Assembly (NCBI GenBank): GCA_003963005.1 | Contig: RXJW01000078.1 | Span: 1-44,968, forward strand | DNA: 44,968 nt | From: Burkholderiales bacterium | GTDB lineage: Bacteria > Pseudomonadota > Gammaproteobacteria > Burkholderiales > Burkholderiaceae_C | Direction: 5' to 3' | Part shown: positions 18,604-27,151 of the stretch, in pieces | Layout of the letters: every line of letters begins with the position of its first letter | Numbering within the stretch: position 1 is the stretch's first letter | The notes under the pieces: generated by a model | Seen by the model: the letters and a program-made list of their open reading frames with translations, nothing else | Databases searched by the model: none | What the model was told of the DNA's origin: nothing | Translations under genes and position numbers: made by a program

Positions 18604-18725
18604 TCAGGCCTCAGCCCCTCAAGGGGGCGCCGCTGGCGGCCTGGCAAAGCCAGATCCGCGGCGGCCGCTGGGTTGTCCGACCATTCGGCCTGCGCACGAG
18701 GCCGTTTGTCTTTGCAGCGTTGACT

Positions 18726-19052
18726 TCAGCCGGCCTTCTTCTTGGCCGGTGCCTTCTTCTTGCCGTCGGCCAGCAGGGTGTCAAGCTCCTTCTGGATCTC
18801 GGTCTCGATCGTGCCCTTGAAGGCGCCGAGCAGGAAGCCGAGCTGGGCGACCAGCTCGAAGTGGTCGGCAGCCACGGTCAACTCGCCCTTCACGCCGGAA
18901 CGGGTGAACTCGACGGTGTCCTCGTCATCGCCTTCGATGACCGTGCAGGCCATGTCGAACTTCTCTTCGACCTGCTCGGCCCATTGCCAGGCAATTTCGC
19001 GGGCCTTCTTGAGCCCCAGGGCATGTTCTCGGTGAATCCGGATCTCGGCCAT
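18726..19052 (-). CDS. Polyhydroxyalkanoic acid system family protein
   Basis: 108 residues. It matches the small PHA_gran_rgn family (PF09650): MAEIRIHREHALGLKKAREIA, VEFTRSGVKGELTVAADHFELVAQLGFLLGAFKGTIE, and a Lys/Ala-rich tail (DGKKKAPAKKKAG). The family is linked by occurrence to polyhydroxyalkanoate granules; its exact role is unclear. The ATG at 19052 follows AAGGAGGG. The basic tail could contact granule surfaces or DNA, which is speculation. It lies opposite to and convergent with the acyl-CoA-binding gene. Confidence 0.88.
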   Translation of the reverse strand: MAEIRIHREHALGLKKAREIAWQWAEQVEEKFDMACTVIEGDDEDTVEFTRSGVKGELTVAADHFELVAQLGFLLGAFKGTIETEIQKELDTLLADGKKKAPAKKKAG

Positions 19053-19181
19053 CGGCGGCCCTCCTTGTGGTGTGCCGCGCACTCTACCGCTGCTGAAAGC
19101 CCGGGACGCGCCGCGCTGTTTTTGCACGGATACTCCGGCGCCGAAAGCCGGGTCGACGAGCCCGCGCGCGAGGGAGACCGC

Positions 19182-19955
19182 ATGGGGCCTGAGGATCACA
19201 AGCTGCCGCACACCGACGCTGTGAGCGAGGGACTGCGCCATTTCAACGCCCCCGAGCCGGACCACGAGCAGGCTGTCTACTGGTTCACGTTGGCAGCCGA
19301 GGCCGGTGATGTCGAAGGCCAGGCCCTGCTGGCTTTCTGCCAGCTCGAAGGCCTGGGCTTGCCGCGGGATGTCGTGCAGGCCCGCGCCCGGCTGGAGGCC
19401 GCGGTGTCGCAGGGCAGCCTGCTGGCGCAATTCCACCTCGGTCGGGCGCTGGTGTCGGGCTGGGGCGGCGAGCCCGATGCCGCCCGCGGCGTCGCGCTGT
19501 ACCAGGCGGCCGCCGCGCGCGGCCACGCCGACGCCACCTTCAACCTCGCGGCCTGCCTGGATGCGGGCTGGGGCTGCCAACCCGACCGGCTCGCGGCCAA
19601 GGCGCTCTTCCTGCGGGCCCGGGCGCTCGGCAGCCCGCTGAAGGCGCCGGGCCTGCGCATCCGCCAGCGCGAGCTGAGCCCCGTGCGCGAGCTCGCACGC
19701 CGCCTGGAGGACGGCACGGCACTCGCCGGCGTGCTCGCGCAGCGGCAGCAGGACATCGCGCGCCAACTGGAGCTCGCCCGGCAGCCCGCGCGCCAGGCCA
19801 TGCTGCAGCGCCAGCGCCGCCACCGGCTGCACATCCGGTGGCATGACGCCGTGGACTACGCTCGCGCCTTCCTGTCCTCCGTGGTGGCCACGCTGCTCGA
19901 CGGCCGTCGCTCCGGCCACTTCGCCCACGACTCCGGCCCCACCTCCATCGCCTGA
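19182..19955 (+). CDS. Sel1-repeat protein
   Basis: 257 residues. The ATG at 19182 follows GAGGGAGA. Residues about 28-140 contain three to four Sel1-like repeats: AVYWFTLAAEAGDVEGQALLAFCQLEG, ARARLEAAVSQGSLLAQFHLGRALVSG and ALYQAAAARGHADATFNLAACLDAGWG, each with the A-x-G-x-x-x-A pattern. Sel1 repeats mediate protein-protein contact. The C-terminal third is basic and helical (QRQRRHRLHIRWHD). No signal peptide. It overlaps nothing and an aldo/keto reductase gene begins 2 bp downstream, so these two are probably cotranscribed. Function unknown. Confidence 0.85.
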   Translation: MGPEDHKLPHTDAVSEGLRHFNAPEPDHEQAVYWFTLAAEAGDVEGQALLAFCQLEGLGLPRDVVQARARLEAAVSQGSLLAQFHLGRALVSGWGGEPDAARGVALYQAAAARGHADATFNLAACLDAGWGCQPDRLAAKALFLRARALGSPLKAPGLRIRQRELSPVRELARRLEDGTALAGVLAQRQQDIARQLELARQPARQAMLQRQRRHRLHIRWHDAVDYARAFLSSVVATLLDGRRSGHFAHDSGPTSIA

Positions 19956-19957
19956 CC

Positions 19958-20920
19958 ATGCCCGCTGCCCTGCCCCTTCGCACCCATGTCACCGACGCCA
20001 GTCCCCTCGTCTACGGCTGCATGGCCCTGGGCGGCGACTGGTCGGGCGGCCCGATCACCGAGGCCGATGTCGCCCAGGCCCATGCCGCGGTCGAAGCGGC
20101 CCTCGAGATCGGCATCACGCTGTTCGACCACGCCGACATCTACCGCCGCGGCAAGGCCGAGACGGTGTTCGGCGAGGTGCTGCGCCGCAACCCGGCGCTG
20201 CGCGCGAAGCTGCGGCTGCAGAGCAAGTGCGGCATCCGCTTCGCCGATGACGACCATGTCGGCCGCTACGACCTGAGTGCCGCCTACATCGAAGCCAGCG
20301 TCGACGGCATCCTGCAGCGCCTGGGTGTGGAACGGCTGGACATCCTGCTGCTGCACCGCCCCGACGCGCTGATGGAGCCGGCCGAGATCGCCCACGCCTT
20401 TGGCCGCCTGAAGGCTGCGGGCAAGGTGAGCCACCTGGGCGTGTCCAACATGCACGCCGGCCAGATGCGCTGGCTGCAGACGGCCCTGGACGAGCCGATC
20501 GTCGTGAACCAGCTGGAGCTGAGCCTGGCAAAGCTCGACGCCATCGACGTCGGCACCACCTTCAACGACCCGCAGGCCGCGACGCGCCCCGGTGGCATCG
20601 CCTGGGCCGGCACGCTGGAGTACGCGCAGCAGCATGGCATGCAGCTGCAGGCCTGGGGCTCGCTCGCGCAGGGCCGCTTCAACGACCCGGCGGCCTCGCC
20701 GGCCGCCCAGGCCGTGCACGACATCGCCCAGGCGCACGGCACGACGCCCAACGCCGTGCTGCTGGCCTGGCTGCTGCGCCACCCGGCGGGCATCCAGGCC
20801 GTCATCGGGACCGGCAACGCAGACCGCATCCGCGCCTGCGGCGATGCGACGCGGCTCACGCTGAGCCGCGAGGAGTGGTACCGGCTCTACGTGACCGCAC
20901 GCGGCCAGGCCCTGCCCTGA
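19958..20920 (+). CDS. Aldo/keto reductase (YdhF-like)
   Basis: 320 residues, a TIM-barrel NADPH-dependent oxidoreductase. The catalytic set is visible: Asp57 and Tyr62 in FDHADIYRRGKAE, Lys90 in LRLQSKCGI and His133 in ILLLHRPDAL. C-terminal coenzyme-binding residues are in AVIGTGNADRIRAC. The pattern (YGCMALGGDW; GVSNMHAGQM; VVNQLELSL) is closest to the YdhF/AKR-11-like group. The substrate is unknown. It starts 2 bp after the Sel1 gene and ends 12 bp before the convergent acetyltransferase gene. Confidence 0.93.
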   Translation: MPAALPLRTHVTDASPLVYGCMALGGDWSGGPITEADVAQAHAAVEAALEIGITLFDHADIYRRGKAETVFGEVLRRNPALRAKLRLQSKCGIRFADDDHVGRYDLSAAYIEASVDGILQRLGVERLDILLLHRPDALMEPAEIAHAFGRLKAAGKVSHLGVSNMHAGQMRWLQTALDEPIVVNQLELSLAKLDAIDVGTTFNDPQAATRPGGIAWAGTLEYAQQHGMQLQAWGSLAQGRFNDPAASPAAQAVHDIAQAHGTTPNAVLLAWLLRHPAGIQAVIGTGNADRIRACGDATRLTLSREEWYRLYVTARGQALP

Positions 20921-20932
20921 GCGCTGCCGCAC

Positions 20933-21463
20933 TCAGCCGTCGATCCGCGGCGGCTTGGGATGCAGCCGCGCCATCGCCAGCACGTCGGTGTACTCGCCGG
21001 CGCGCAGCGCATAGGCCTTGAAGCGGCCCTCGGGCGCGAAACCGTGCCGCTCGTACAGGCGAATGGCGCGCTGGTTGTCGTGGAAGACGGTCAGCTCGAT
21101 GCGCAGGATCTGCGCCCAGCGGTCGGCGTAGTCGAGCAGCGCCGTCATCAGCGCGTCGCCGACGCCCTGGCCCTGGTGCGACCTGGCAACCGTGATGCCC
21201 AGGCTCATCACATGCCGGCGGCGCACTGCCGCGCCCACCGGGTGCAGGCCGGCCAGGCCCACCGGCTGACCGTCGACGACGGCGGCCAGCACCAGCTCGT
21301 TCGAGCCCGGCGCCGGCGGGTTGTTGCCCGCCAGCCGCTGGGCCCAGATCTCCTCGCTGGGAAACGGCAACTGCAGCGTGCCGCCGTAGACGTCGGGGTC
21401 GCTGAACTGTTCGGCGATGGCCGAGGCATCACTGGCCTTGGCACGGCGAAGGGTCAGGGTCAT
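20933..21463 (-). CDS. GNAT N-acetyltransferase (YhhY-like)
   Basis: 176 residues. It resembles the amino-acid N-acetyltransferase YhhY: LTLRRAKASDASAIAEQFSDP, YGGTLQLPFPSEEIWAQRL, the acetyl-CoA loop RSHQGQGVGDALM (Q/RxxGxG/A), and IELTVFHDNQRAIRLYERHGF with EGRFKAYALRAGEYTDVLAMAR. It probably N-acetylates small amines or amino acids. The ATG at 21463 lies inside the end of the aminopeptidase gene (35-base overlap), so it is the last gene of that operon. Confidence 0.92.
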   Translation of the reverse strand: MTLTLRRAKASDASAIAEQFSDPDVYGGTLQLPFPSEEIWAQRLAGNNPPAPGSNELVLAAVVDGQPVGLAGLHPVGAAVRRRHVMSLGITVARSHQGQGVGDALMTALLDYADRWAQILRIELTVFHDNQRAIRLYERHGFAPEGRFKAYALRAGEYTDVLAMARLHPKPPRIDG

Positions 21464-22499
21464 GGGGTCCTCCTGGGCTGCGCAAGGTAGCACGGCGCAC
21501 GTCCCGTGCCAGAGGTTTGAGGGCCTCGACGGCCGCATGGAATCGCCCCCAGTCGCGCCCCTCCCGCTCGAAGAGGCCGAGGAAGTCCGGCACCAGCTCG
21601 TCGTAGGCGGACAGGATGGCAAAGCTCGCGTTGTTGGCGCGCTGGAACCAGGCTTCATAACCGGGCGCCTCGCGGGGCGCGCGCTCACGCAGCTCGGCCA
21701 GCAGCGCGACCTTGGCCGCTGCCCGCGCGTCCACCGGGCCGGCGTAGACGGCCTGCAGGCGCCGCTGCCCCTCGCGCGCCAGCGCCAGGAAGCGTTCGCG
21801 CCGGGCGCGCCCCGCCTCGAAGGCCGCGAGCGCGTCGGGCTTGCCCGCAAGCCAGGCCTGCGCGCCCAGTCGCTCGACGGCGGTGGCATAGGCCTCGTTG
21901 AAGCCGGTGTCGTCGGCCACGTAGACGCGCTGGTGGGCCAGCTCGTGAAAGATCATGGCCGCCAGCTCGCCCTCGGGGTAGCGGATGAAGGTGTTGAGCA
22001 GCGGGTCGCCGCCCAGCCAGCGGCTCCAGCCGAGCGTGGAGTACGCCGGAATGGGCTGCACCTGCACCTCCCAGCCGTCGGCCTGCAGCGCCGCGGCGTG
22101 CTCTTCGGCGGCCGCGCGGTCGAACCAGCCCTGGTAGCCGGCGCAGCCCATCAGCGGGTAGCACCAGGTCTTGAGCTGCAGGCTGAACGCCGGCGCTGCC
22201 AGCACATTCCACACGACCGCCGCGCGTTGCAGGTCGGCGTAACGGCGGTAGCTGTTGTTGTCCGGCAGCCCGAGGCGCTGGCTGGCGAAGTCGCGCATCT
22301 GCTGGGACAAGCGCAGCCGTCCGGCCAGCTCGGGCGGGGTGGACGGGTCGGTCAGCACCTCGCTCACCGGGCGAGACGCCCGCAGCACACCCAGGTGGCC
22401 GCCGGCAGCCTGCGTCCAATGACCCAGCGCGCTGCAGCCGCTCAAGCCTGCCAGGGCCAGGGCGGGCAACAGCCGTCGGGCGAGTCGGATCAAGGGCAT
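21429..22499 (-). CDS. Predicted aminopeptidase, zinc lipoprotein
   Basis: 356 residues. A signal peptide with lipobox (LAGLSGC, Cys22) suggests a lipoprotein. The zinc motif HELAHQ starts at His185 and Glu202 in GFNEAYATAVERLG is the likely third ligand. The family is the putative aminopeptidases of Pfam PF10023 (DUF2265); hydrolysis is predicted, not shown. Typical parts: SRWLGGDPLLNTFIRYPEGELAAMIF and a C-terminal NNASFAILSAYDELVPDF. It lies 61 bp after the small lipoprotein gene and overlaps the YhhY-like gene, all on the minus strand. Confidence 0.88.
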   Translation of the reverse strand: MPLIRLARRLLPALALAGLSGCSALGHWTQAAGGHLGVLRASRPVSEVLTDPSTPPELAGRLRLSQQMRDFASQRLGLPDNNSYRRYADLQRAAVVWNVLAAPAFSLQLKTWCYPLMGCAGYQGWFDRAAAEEHAAALQADGWEVQVQPIPAYSTLGWSRWLGGDPLLNTFIRYPEGELAAMIFHELAHQRVYVADDTGFNEAYATAVERLGAQAWLAGKPDALAAFEAGRARRERFLALAREGQRRLQAVYAGPVDARAAAKVALLAELRERAPREAPGYEAWFQRANNASFAILSAYDELVPDFLGLFEREGRDWGRFHAAVEALKPLARDVRRATLRSPGGPHDPDPSPCQGQ

Positions 22500-22560
22500 G
22501 GCACTCCCGTCGAGGCAACACGGGCCACCATTGTGGCGAGCCGGCCGGTGCCGATCGGTG

Positions 22561-22875
22561 TCAGTCGGCGTCCACCGAAGTCAGCTCGATCTCGTCGCCC
22601 TGCGGATCGCGGCTGAGCCGGCCGGCGGCGCGCACGCGGCGATGCTGCAAGGCCGGCAGGCGCGCCTCCAGGTCCGGCGCAGGAAGCAGTCGCCATTCGC
22701 GGCCGGCGTCATCCAGCAGTACCCAGAAAACGCCGGGCGGGCTGCCCTTGCGGCTGAGCACGCCCCGCCACGTCTGCGCAGCTGTGGGCGCCGACGCGAC
22801 CGGTGCGGCGCAGCCTCCCGCGAGCAGCGCCCACGCCGGCAGGAGGGCCAGGCAGCTGCGGCGACGCGGGTTCAT
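22561..22875 (-). CDS. Small lipoprotein
   Basis: 104 residues. Basic start MNPRRRS, hydrophobic LALLPAWALLAGG and a lipobox-like end (LAGGC, Cys22). The rest has a compact beta-rich look (TWRGVLSRKGSPPGVFWVLLDDAGREWRLL, VRAAGRLSRDPQGDEIELTSV), like a small OB-type or DUF5818-like lipoprotein fold; not assigned. The ATG overlaps the stop of the M30-type peptidase gene as ATGA, so the two are made together. It may be a partner or inhibitor of that peptidase, which is only a guess. Confidence 0.75.
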   Translation of the reverse strand: MNPRRRSCLALLPAWALLAGGCAAPVASAPTAAQTWRGVLSRKGSPPGVFWVLLDDAGREWRLLPAPDLEARLPALQHRRVRAAGRLSRDPQGDEIELTSVDAD

Positions 22876-24878
22876 CGCAGCACCACCGTCAGCACGGCGC
22901 CGGCGGGCACGCGCACACCCCGGCGCTGGTAGCGCGTGGCACCGGCCGGCACCTGCTCGTCCAGGTAGGTGTGGCTCGTGCGGCCGAAGCGCGTCAGATT
23001 CTGGAGGGGCGCTGCCTTGCGCGTGTCCGCCAGCGCCACGGTGTCCCCGCCCATCAGCCAGAAGCTGTCGGTCTGTATCTGCGGCAGGCCATAGCCGGCC
23101 GGTGCATGGCGCTGTGGCATGCCGCCGAAGAGGCTCGTGCCCATGCGCTCCCATTCGTCGGGCAGGCCCTCGGCGCCGAGGCGGCGCAGCACGGTGTCCA
23201 GGCAGACATAACTGGTGACGCCATCGCAGCCGGTCACGATCTGCTGGGCCCAGGCGCTGCCGTAGCGGCGGTTCAGGAAGGCCGCGAGGCTGCCGCCGAC
23301 ACCGTAGTTGACGTTGTCGGCACTGCTGGCCCAGTCCAGCAGGGCCGTACCCGCGCCCGAGCGCAGGTAGCTGGGCATGCGCGACCGGATGATCTTGTTG
23401 GCGCCCGGGGTGATGGTCTCAGCCAGCAGGTCTTCCGTCGCCATGGCCGAGGTTTCCTCCAGCCAGCTGTCGTGCGAGGTGCTGCGACGGATCGAGCGCT
23501 GGTGGTAGTTCACCATGTGCGTCAGCTCATGCACGAGCGTCGACGCATAGAAGGTCGGGTCGCGCGCCAGGCCGGTGCCATTGATGAAGAAGGCCAGGGC
23601 CTCGTTGGAGTTGGCGTAGCGCGCGCTGCGCGTGCGCAGCGAGTTGTTGAGCCCGAAGAAGTAGCCGGCCACGCCGCCGTCTGCGCCCATCTGGTCGGTC
23701 ACGACGATGTGCACGTCCTGCAGGTCGCTGGCCGTCTCCTGGATCAGCCAGGGCCGGGCAGCCACCTCGCTGCTGCCCCACACGTCGCCAAGCAGATTGA
23801 TGGTGCGGGCGAAGCCGCCCTGGTCACCGCAGAAGCTGTTGCGCAGCGGCTCCAGCTGGGCGGCCTGCACGGTGCGTGCATCGCTGAGCTTCTGGTCGAT
23901 CCAGAAGACCAGCCGGCGCTTGCCGGCGGCGCAGCTGCTTTGCGCCGTGGCCGTGAACGGCACGGGCTTGGCCGGGTCGTCGAAGAGGTCGTTCCAGACG
24001 CGCGTGCTGCCGATCGCCGTGGCCGCCAGGGCCCGGCTGCGGGTCTGCACCTCGGCGGCCGGCTGGCTCGTCGTGGCCCGGTCGGCGTCGTGCAGGTCGT
24101 CCAGCCACTGGCGGCGCGATGCGTCCAGGGCATGCGCATGCGCAGCGTCGTGTCGGGCCTCACGCGCGTCGGTCTCGCTGGCCTGCAGCGCCCGCACCCG
24201 CGGCTCGGCCGCGCCCAGCGCGGCGGCGAGGCTGCCCGCGGCCGGCAGCTCGCTGGCGTCGGTGTTCTCGCCATTGCTGAAGACCAGCGTGACCGCCTGC
24301 CCGGCCTGCACGTTGGCGATGTCGAGATCGAGCGTGCGGGCCGACGTCCCGCTGTTGCGATAGCGCCAGATGCCCACACCGGCATTCGGGCCGGCGTAAT
24401 GGCCGTCGGCGTCCACCGCGCAGTGCAGCCCGCTGCAGCCGGGCACGAGGGCGCCGTTCGCACGCACGAGTACCGCCGCCGGCGGGTCGACCTGCACGGT
24501 GCTGCTGGCGCGCACCAACACGCCGACGCTGTTCTGCCCCACGGCCGTGGCCGTGTAGCTGCCGGCCTGCGCCAGACGGCGCTCCACCACACGCCCGTCG
24601 GCCTGGCTGCCGTCGCTGAATTCCCAGCGCCAGCTGACACCGGCCTGCGTGTCACCGGCCGTGAACTGCACGTACTCGCCGGCGTAGACGCGAGCCGACG
24701 AGACACTCGGCTTGACGACCGGATCGGGCACGGCCACCGGTGCGGGTGCGGGTGCGGGTGCGGGTGCCGGCGCGGGCGCCGCCCCACCCCCTCCGCCGCC
24801 GCCGCAGCCGGCCAGGCCCAGGAGCAGCCACAAGGTCAGCGCCGGCAGGCGCGGGGAACGAGCGAAGGAGAGAGTCAT
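22872..24878 (-). CDS. M30 (hyicolysin-type) metallopeptidase lipoprotein
   Basis: 668 residues from ATG 24878; an ATG at 24899 is an alternative. The signal peptide ends in lipobox LAGC (Cys25), then seven Gly and an (AP)n tether. Residues about 60-130 look PKD-like (WRWEFSDGSQADGRVVERRLAQAGSYTATAVG). The zinc motif HELTH is at residues 450-454, with Glu475 in WLEETSAMATEDLL as likely third ligand, matching family M30. It probably acts as a surface-anchored or periplasm-facing protease. It heads an operon with the small lipoprotein, the aminopeptidase and the YhhY-like gene. The (AP)n tether is encoded by a hexanucleotide repeat. Confidence 0.86.
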   Translation of the reverse strand: MTLSFARSPRLPALTLWLLLGLAGCGGGGGGGAAPAPAPAPAPAPAPVAVPDPVVKPSVSSARVYAGEYVQFTAGDTQAGVSWRWEFSDGSQADGRVVERRLAQAGSYTATAVGQNSVGVLVRASSTVQVDPPAAVLVRANGALVPGCSGLHCAVDADGHYAGPNAGVGIWRYRNSGTSARTLDLDIANVQAGQAVTLVFSNGENTDASELPAAGSLAAALGAAEPRVRALQASETDAREARHDAAHAHALDASRRQWLDDLHDADRATTSQPAAEVQTRSRALAATAIGSTRVWNDLFDDPAKPVPFTATAQSSCAAGKRRLVFWIDQKLSDARTVQAAQLEPLRNSFCGDQGGFARTINLLGDVWGSSEVAARPWLIQETASDLQDVHIVVTDQMGADGGVAGYFFGLNNSLRTRSARYANSNEALAFFINGTGLARDPTFYASTLVHELTHMVNYHQRSIRRSTSHDSWLEETSAMATEDLLAETITPGANKIIRSRMPSYLRSGAGTALLDWASSADNVNYGVGGSLAAFLNRRYGSAWAQQIVTGCDGVTSYVCLDTVLRRLGAEGLPDEWERMGTSLFGGMPQRHAPAGYGLPQIQTDSFWLMGGDTVALADTRKAAPLQNLTRFGRTSHTYLDEQVPAGATRYQRRGVRVPAGAVLTVVLR

Positions 24879-25062
24879 GCGATTCAGAAAAAGGATCATG
24901 AGCCTGCATGGCGCGACGCGCCCACGCAGCGGGCCGATTCTTGGTGCGCGGCCCTGGCATCCACCCCGACGCCGGCCCGTTTCGGGGCCGGAGGGTATTA
25001 GTGCCCGGTGGCTGTCGCACCGGCGCCGCATTCGGTGTAACGAGACGTCAGCCCGCCCGCAC

Positions 25063-27066
25063 TCAGGCCGCTTCCACCTGCACGAGGCAGTCGTAGAAGG
25101 CCGGCGCCTCGCCCATGTCGGTCAGGCGCTGGTGCGTCACCTCGTTGACGTTGGTGCCCTCGGGGCCCAGCTTGCGCCACCACACGCCCAGGCCGTTCAC
25201 GACGCCCGGCCGCGCACGCGGGCTGACCTTCAGCCGCGCGACGTAGCGCCCGCGATCGTTGAACGCCGCCACGAGGTGGCCGTCGGTCAAGCCCCGGGCG
25301 GCCGCATCCTCGGCATGCATCTCGATCAGCGGTTCGCCTTCCATGTCGCGCAGGCTCTTCACGTTGACGAAGCTGCTGTTCAGGAAGTTGCGCGCCGGCG
25401 GCGAAATCATCGCGAGCGGAAAGCGCGCGGCCAGCTCGGGCGCGCTGCGCGCACTCTCGTAGTTTGGCACGAAGTCGGCGCCGGCCGCGTTGGCCCGGCC
25501 GCTCGGCGTGCGGAAGCCCCCGTCGGCAAACGGCGCCTCGGGAATCGGCAGCGGCTGCCAGCCTTGTTCGCGCAGCACCGCCAGATCGATGTCGGCCGTG
25601 AAGGCCTGGGCGGCGAGTTGTTCGTCGCTGTCCTGGAAGCAGGGGTCGGTCAGGCCCAACGCGGCCGCCAGCTCGCGGAAGATCTGCGTGTTGGGCTTGG
25701 CCTCGCCCAGCGGCGCAATCGCCGGCTGGTTCATCAGCACGTCGGTGTGGCCGTAGCTGGTGTGCACGTCCAGATGCTCGAGCTGGGTCGTGGCGGGCAG
25801 CACGTAGTCGGCCAGGTCGGCGGTGTCCGTCATGAAGTGCTCGAGCACCACGGTGAACAGGTCGTCCCGCTGGAAGCCCTTCACCACCTTGGGTGACTCC
25901 GGCGCCACCGCGACCGGGTTGCTGTTGTAGACGACGATCGCCTCGATCGGCGGGTCGGCCTGCAGCAGCGCATCGCCGATGGTGCTCATGTTGACCGTGC
26001 GCGGCGTGCGGCCGGCGAGCAGGTCGGGCCGTTCCAGGTCCGGGTGCTTGTAGGGCGCGAACCAGCCCGACGCCGACAGCAGCACGCCGCCACTCGGGTG
26101 GCGCCAGGCACCGGTCAGGCAGGGCAGCAGCGCGATCAGCCGCACCGCATTGCCGCCGCCGCGCACTCGCTGCAGGCCGTAGTTCATGCGGATGGCGGCC
26201 GGCGTGGTCGTGCCGTAGTCACGCGCCAGGCCACGCACCTCGTCGGCCGTGATGCCGCACACCTCGGCCACGCGCTCGGGCGGCCAGGCCAGGGCCTTGG
26301 CGCGGAGTTCGTCCCAGCCGTCGACGTGGCGCTCGATGTAGTCGTGGTCCAGCCAGCCCTGCTGGATCAGCTCATGCATGACGCCCAGCGCCAGCGCGCC
26401 GTCGGTGCCCGGCAGCACGGCGATGTGCTGGTGGCACTTGTCGGCCGTCTCGGTCTTGCGCGGGTCGATGCAGATCAGCCGGGCACCTTCGCGCCGGGCC
26501 TGGTTCGCGTAGGTCCAGAAGTGCAGGTTGGACGTGATGCTGTTGCTGCCCCAGATGACGATCAGCTTCGCGCCGGCGAAGTTGCGGGTGTGCATGCCGA
26601 GCTTGTGGCCGTAGGTCAGGGCCAGGCCCGCACCACCAGCCGAGGCGCAGATCGTGCGGTCCAGCCGCGCGGCGCCGAGCGCATTCCACAGCCGCCCGGC
26701 CATGGCCTCGCCCTGCAGCAGGCCCATCGTGCCGGCGTAGCTGTAGGGCTGGATGCGTTGGGGGTCCCGGGCGGCGATGGCCTTCAGGCGCGCGGCGATG
26801 TCGGTGAGGGCTTCTTCCCAGCTGACCTGCACGAAGGCCGGCGGCTCATTCTTGCGGCTGACGCGCTTGAGCGGGTGCAGCAGGCGCTCCGGGTGGTAGG
26901 TGCGCTCCGGGTAGCGCGAGACCTTGGTGCACAACGCGCCGTGCGTGTTGGGGTGCTCGGCGCGGCCCTGGACCTTGATGACCCGCTCGTTCTCGACGGT
27001 GACCTGCAGCGCGCAGGTGTCAGGGCAGTCGTGGGGGCAGGCGCCGAAGACGGTGCGGGTGGTCAT
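25063..27066 (-). CDS. Molybdopterin-dependent oxidoreductase
   Basis: 667 residues of the DMSO-reductase superfamily. An N-terminal 4Fe-4S motif is present: Cys10, Cys14, Cys18 in FGACPHDCPDTCAL and Cys46 in HGALCTK. Other features are KLIVIWGSNSITSNLHFW, ICIDPRKTETADKCHQH, LPGTDGALALGVMHEL and DYVLPATTQLEHLD, the usual Mo-bis-MGD domains, ending in a C-terminal MopB_CT domain (LIEMHAEDAAARGL). No Tat signal is seen, so it looks cytoplasmic. Substrate unknown; neither an electron-transfer subunit nor a membrane subunit lies nearby. The ATG at 27066 is inside a perfect-arm hairpin region. SDR lies upstream in the same direction. Confidence 0.9.
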   Translation of the reverse strand: MTTRTVFGACPHDCPDTCALQVTVENERVIKVQGRAEHPNTHGALCTKVSRYPERTYHPERLLHPLKRVSRKNEPPAFVQVSWEEALTDIAARLKAIAARDPQRIQPYSYAGTMGLLQGEAMAGRLWNALGAARLDRTICASAGGAGLALTYGHKLGMHTRNFAGAKLIVIWGSNSITSNLHFWTYANQARREGARLICIDPRKTETADKCHQHIAVLPGTDGALALGVMHELIQQGWLDHDYIERHVDGWDELRAKALAWPPERVAEVCGITADEVRGLARDYGTTTPAAIRMNYGLQRVRGGGNAVRLIALLPCLTGAWRHPSGGVLLSASGWFAPYKHPDLERPDLLAGRTPRTVNMSTIGDALLQADPPIEAIVVYNSNPVAVAPESPKVVKGFQRDDLFTVVLEHFMTDTADLADYVLPATTQLEHLDVHTSYGHTDVLMNQPAIAPLGEAKPNTQIFRELAAALGLTDPCFQDSDEQLAAQAFTADIDLAVLREQGWQPLPIPEAPFADGGFRTPSGRANAAGADFVPNYESARSAPELAARFPLAMISPPARNFLNSSFVNVKSLRDMEGEPLIEMHAEDAAARGLTDGHLVAAFNDRGRYVARLKVSPRARPGVVNGLGVWWRKLGPEGTNVNEVTHQRLTDMGEAPAFYDCLVQVEAA

Positions 27067-27068
27067 GG

Positions 27069-27099
27069 CAATCGCGGAACTGGAACAAGGCCGCGATTG
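27069..27099 (-). promoter_or_regulatory. Inverted repeat at the oxidoreductase start
   Basis: CAATCGCGG (27069-27077) and CCGCGATTG (27091-27099) are perfect 9-bp arms with a 13-base spacer, ending 3 bases before the molybdopterin oxidoreductase ATG. No Shine-Dalgarno is evident, and the hairpin covers its place. It could be an operator or an RNA structure controlling translation. Confidence 0.5.
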
Positions 27100-27151
27100 T
27101 CTCAAGACCGGCCGCACCGCGCCCAAGGTCATGGGGCAGGCCCCACAGGCC

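Noticed and set aside
24739..24780. Short tandem repeats as an array or regulatory repeat
   Set aside because: In frame within the lipoprotein gene and explained by Ala-Pro codons of the tether.
24972..24991. CCGGCCC/GGGCCGG hairpin as terminator of the molybdopterin gene
   Set aside because: No T-run on the minus strand and over 70 bp past the stop; not supported as a terminator.
22803..25001. A long plus-strand open frame opposite the M30-type peptidase
   Set aside because: No recognisable domain and typical shadow composition, while the minus strand has lipobox, HELTH and coupled neighbour.
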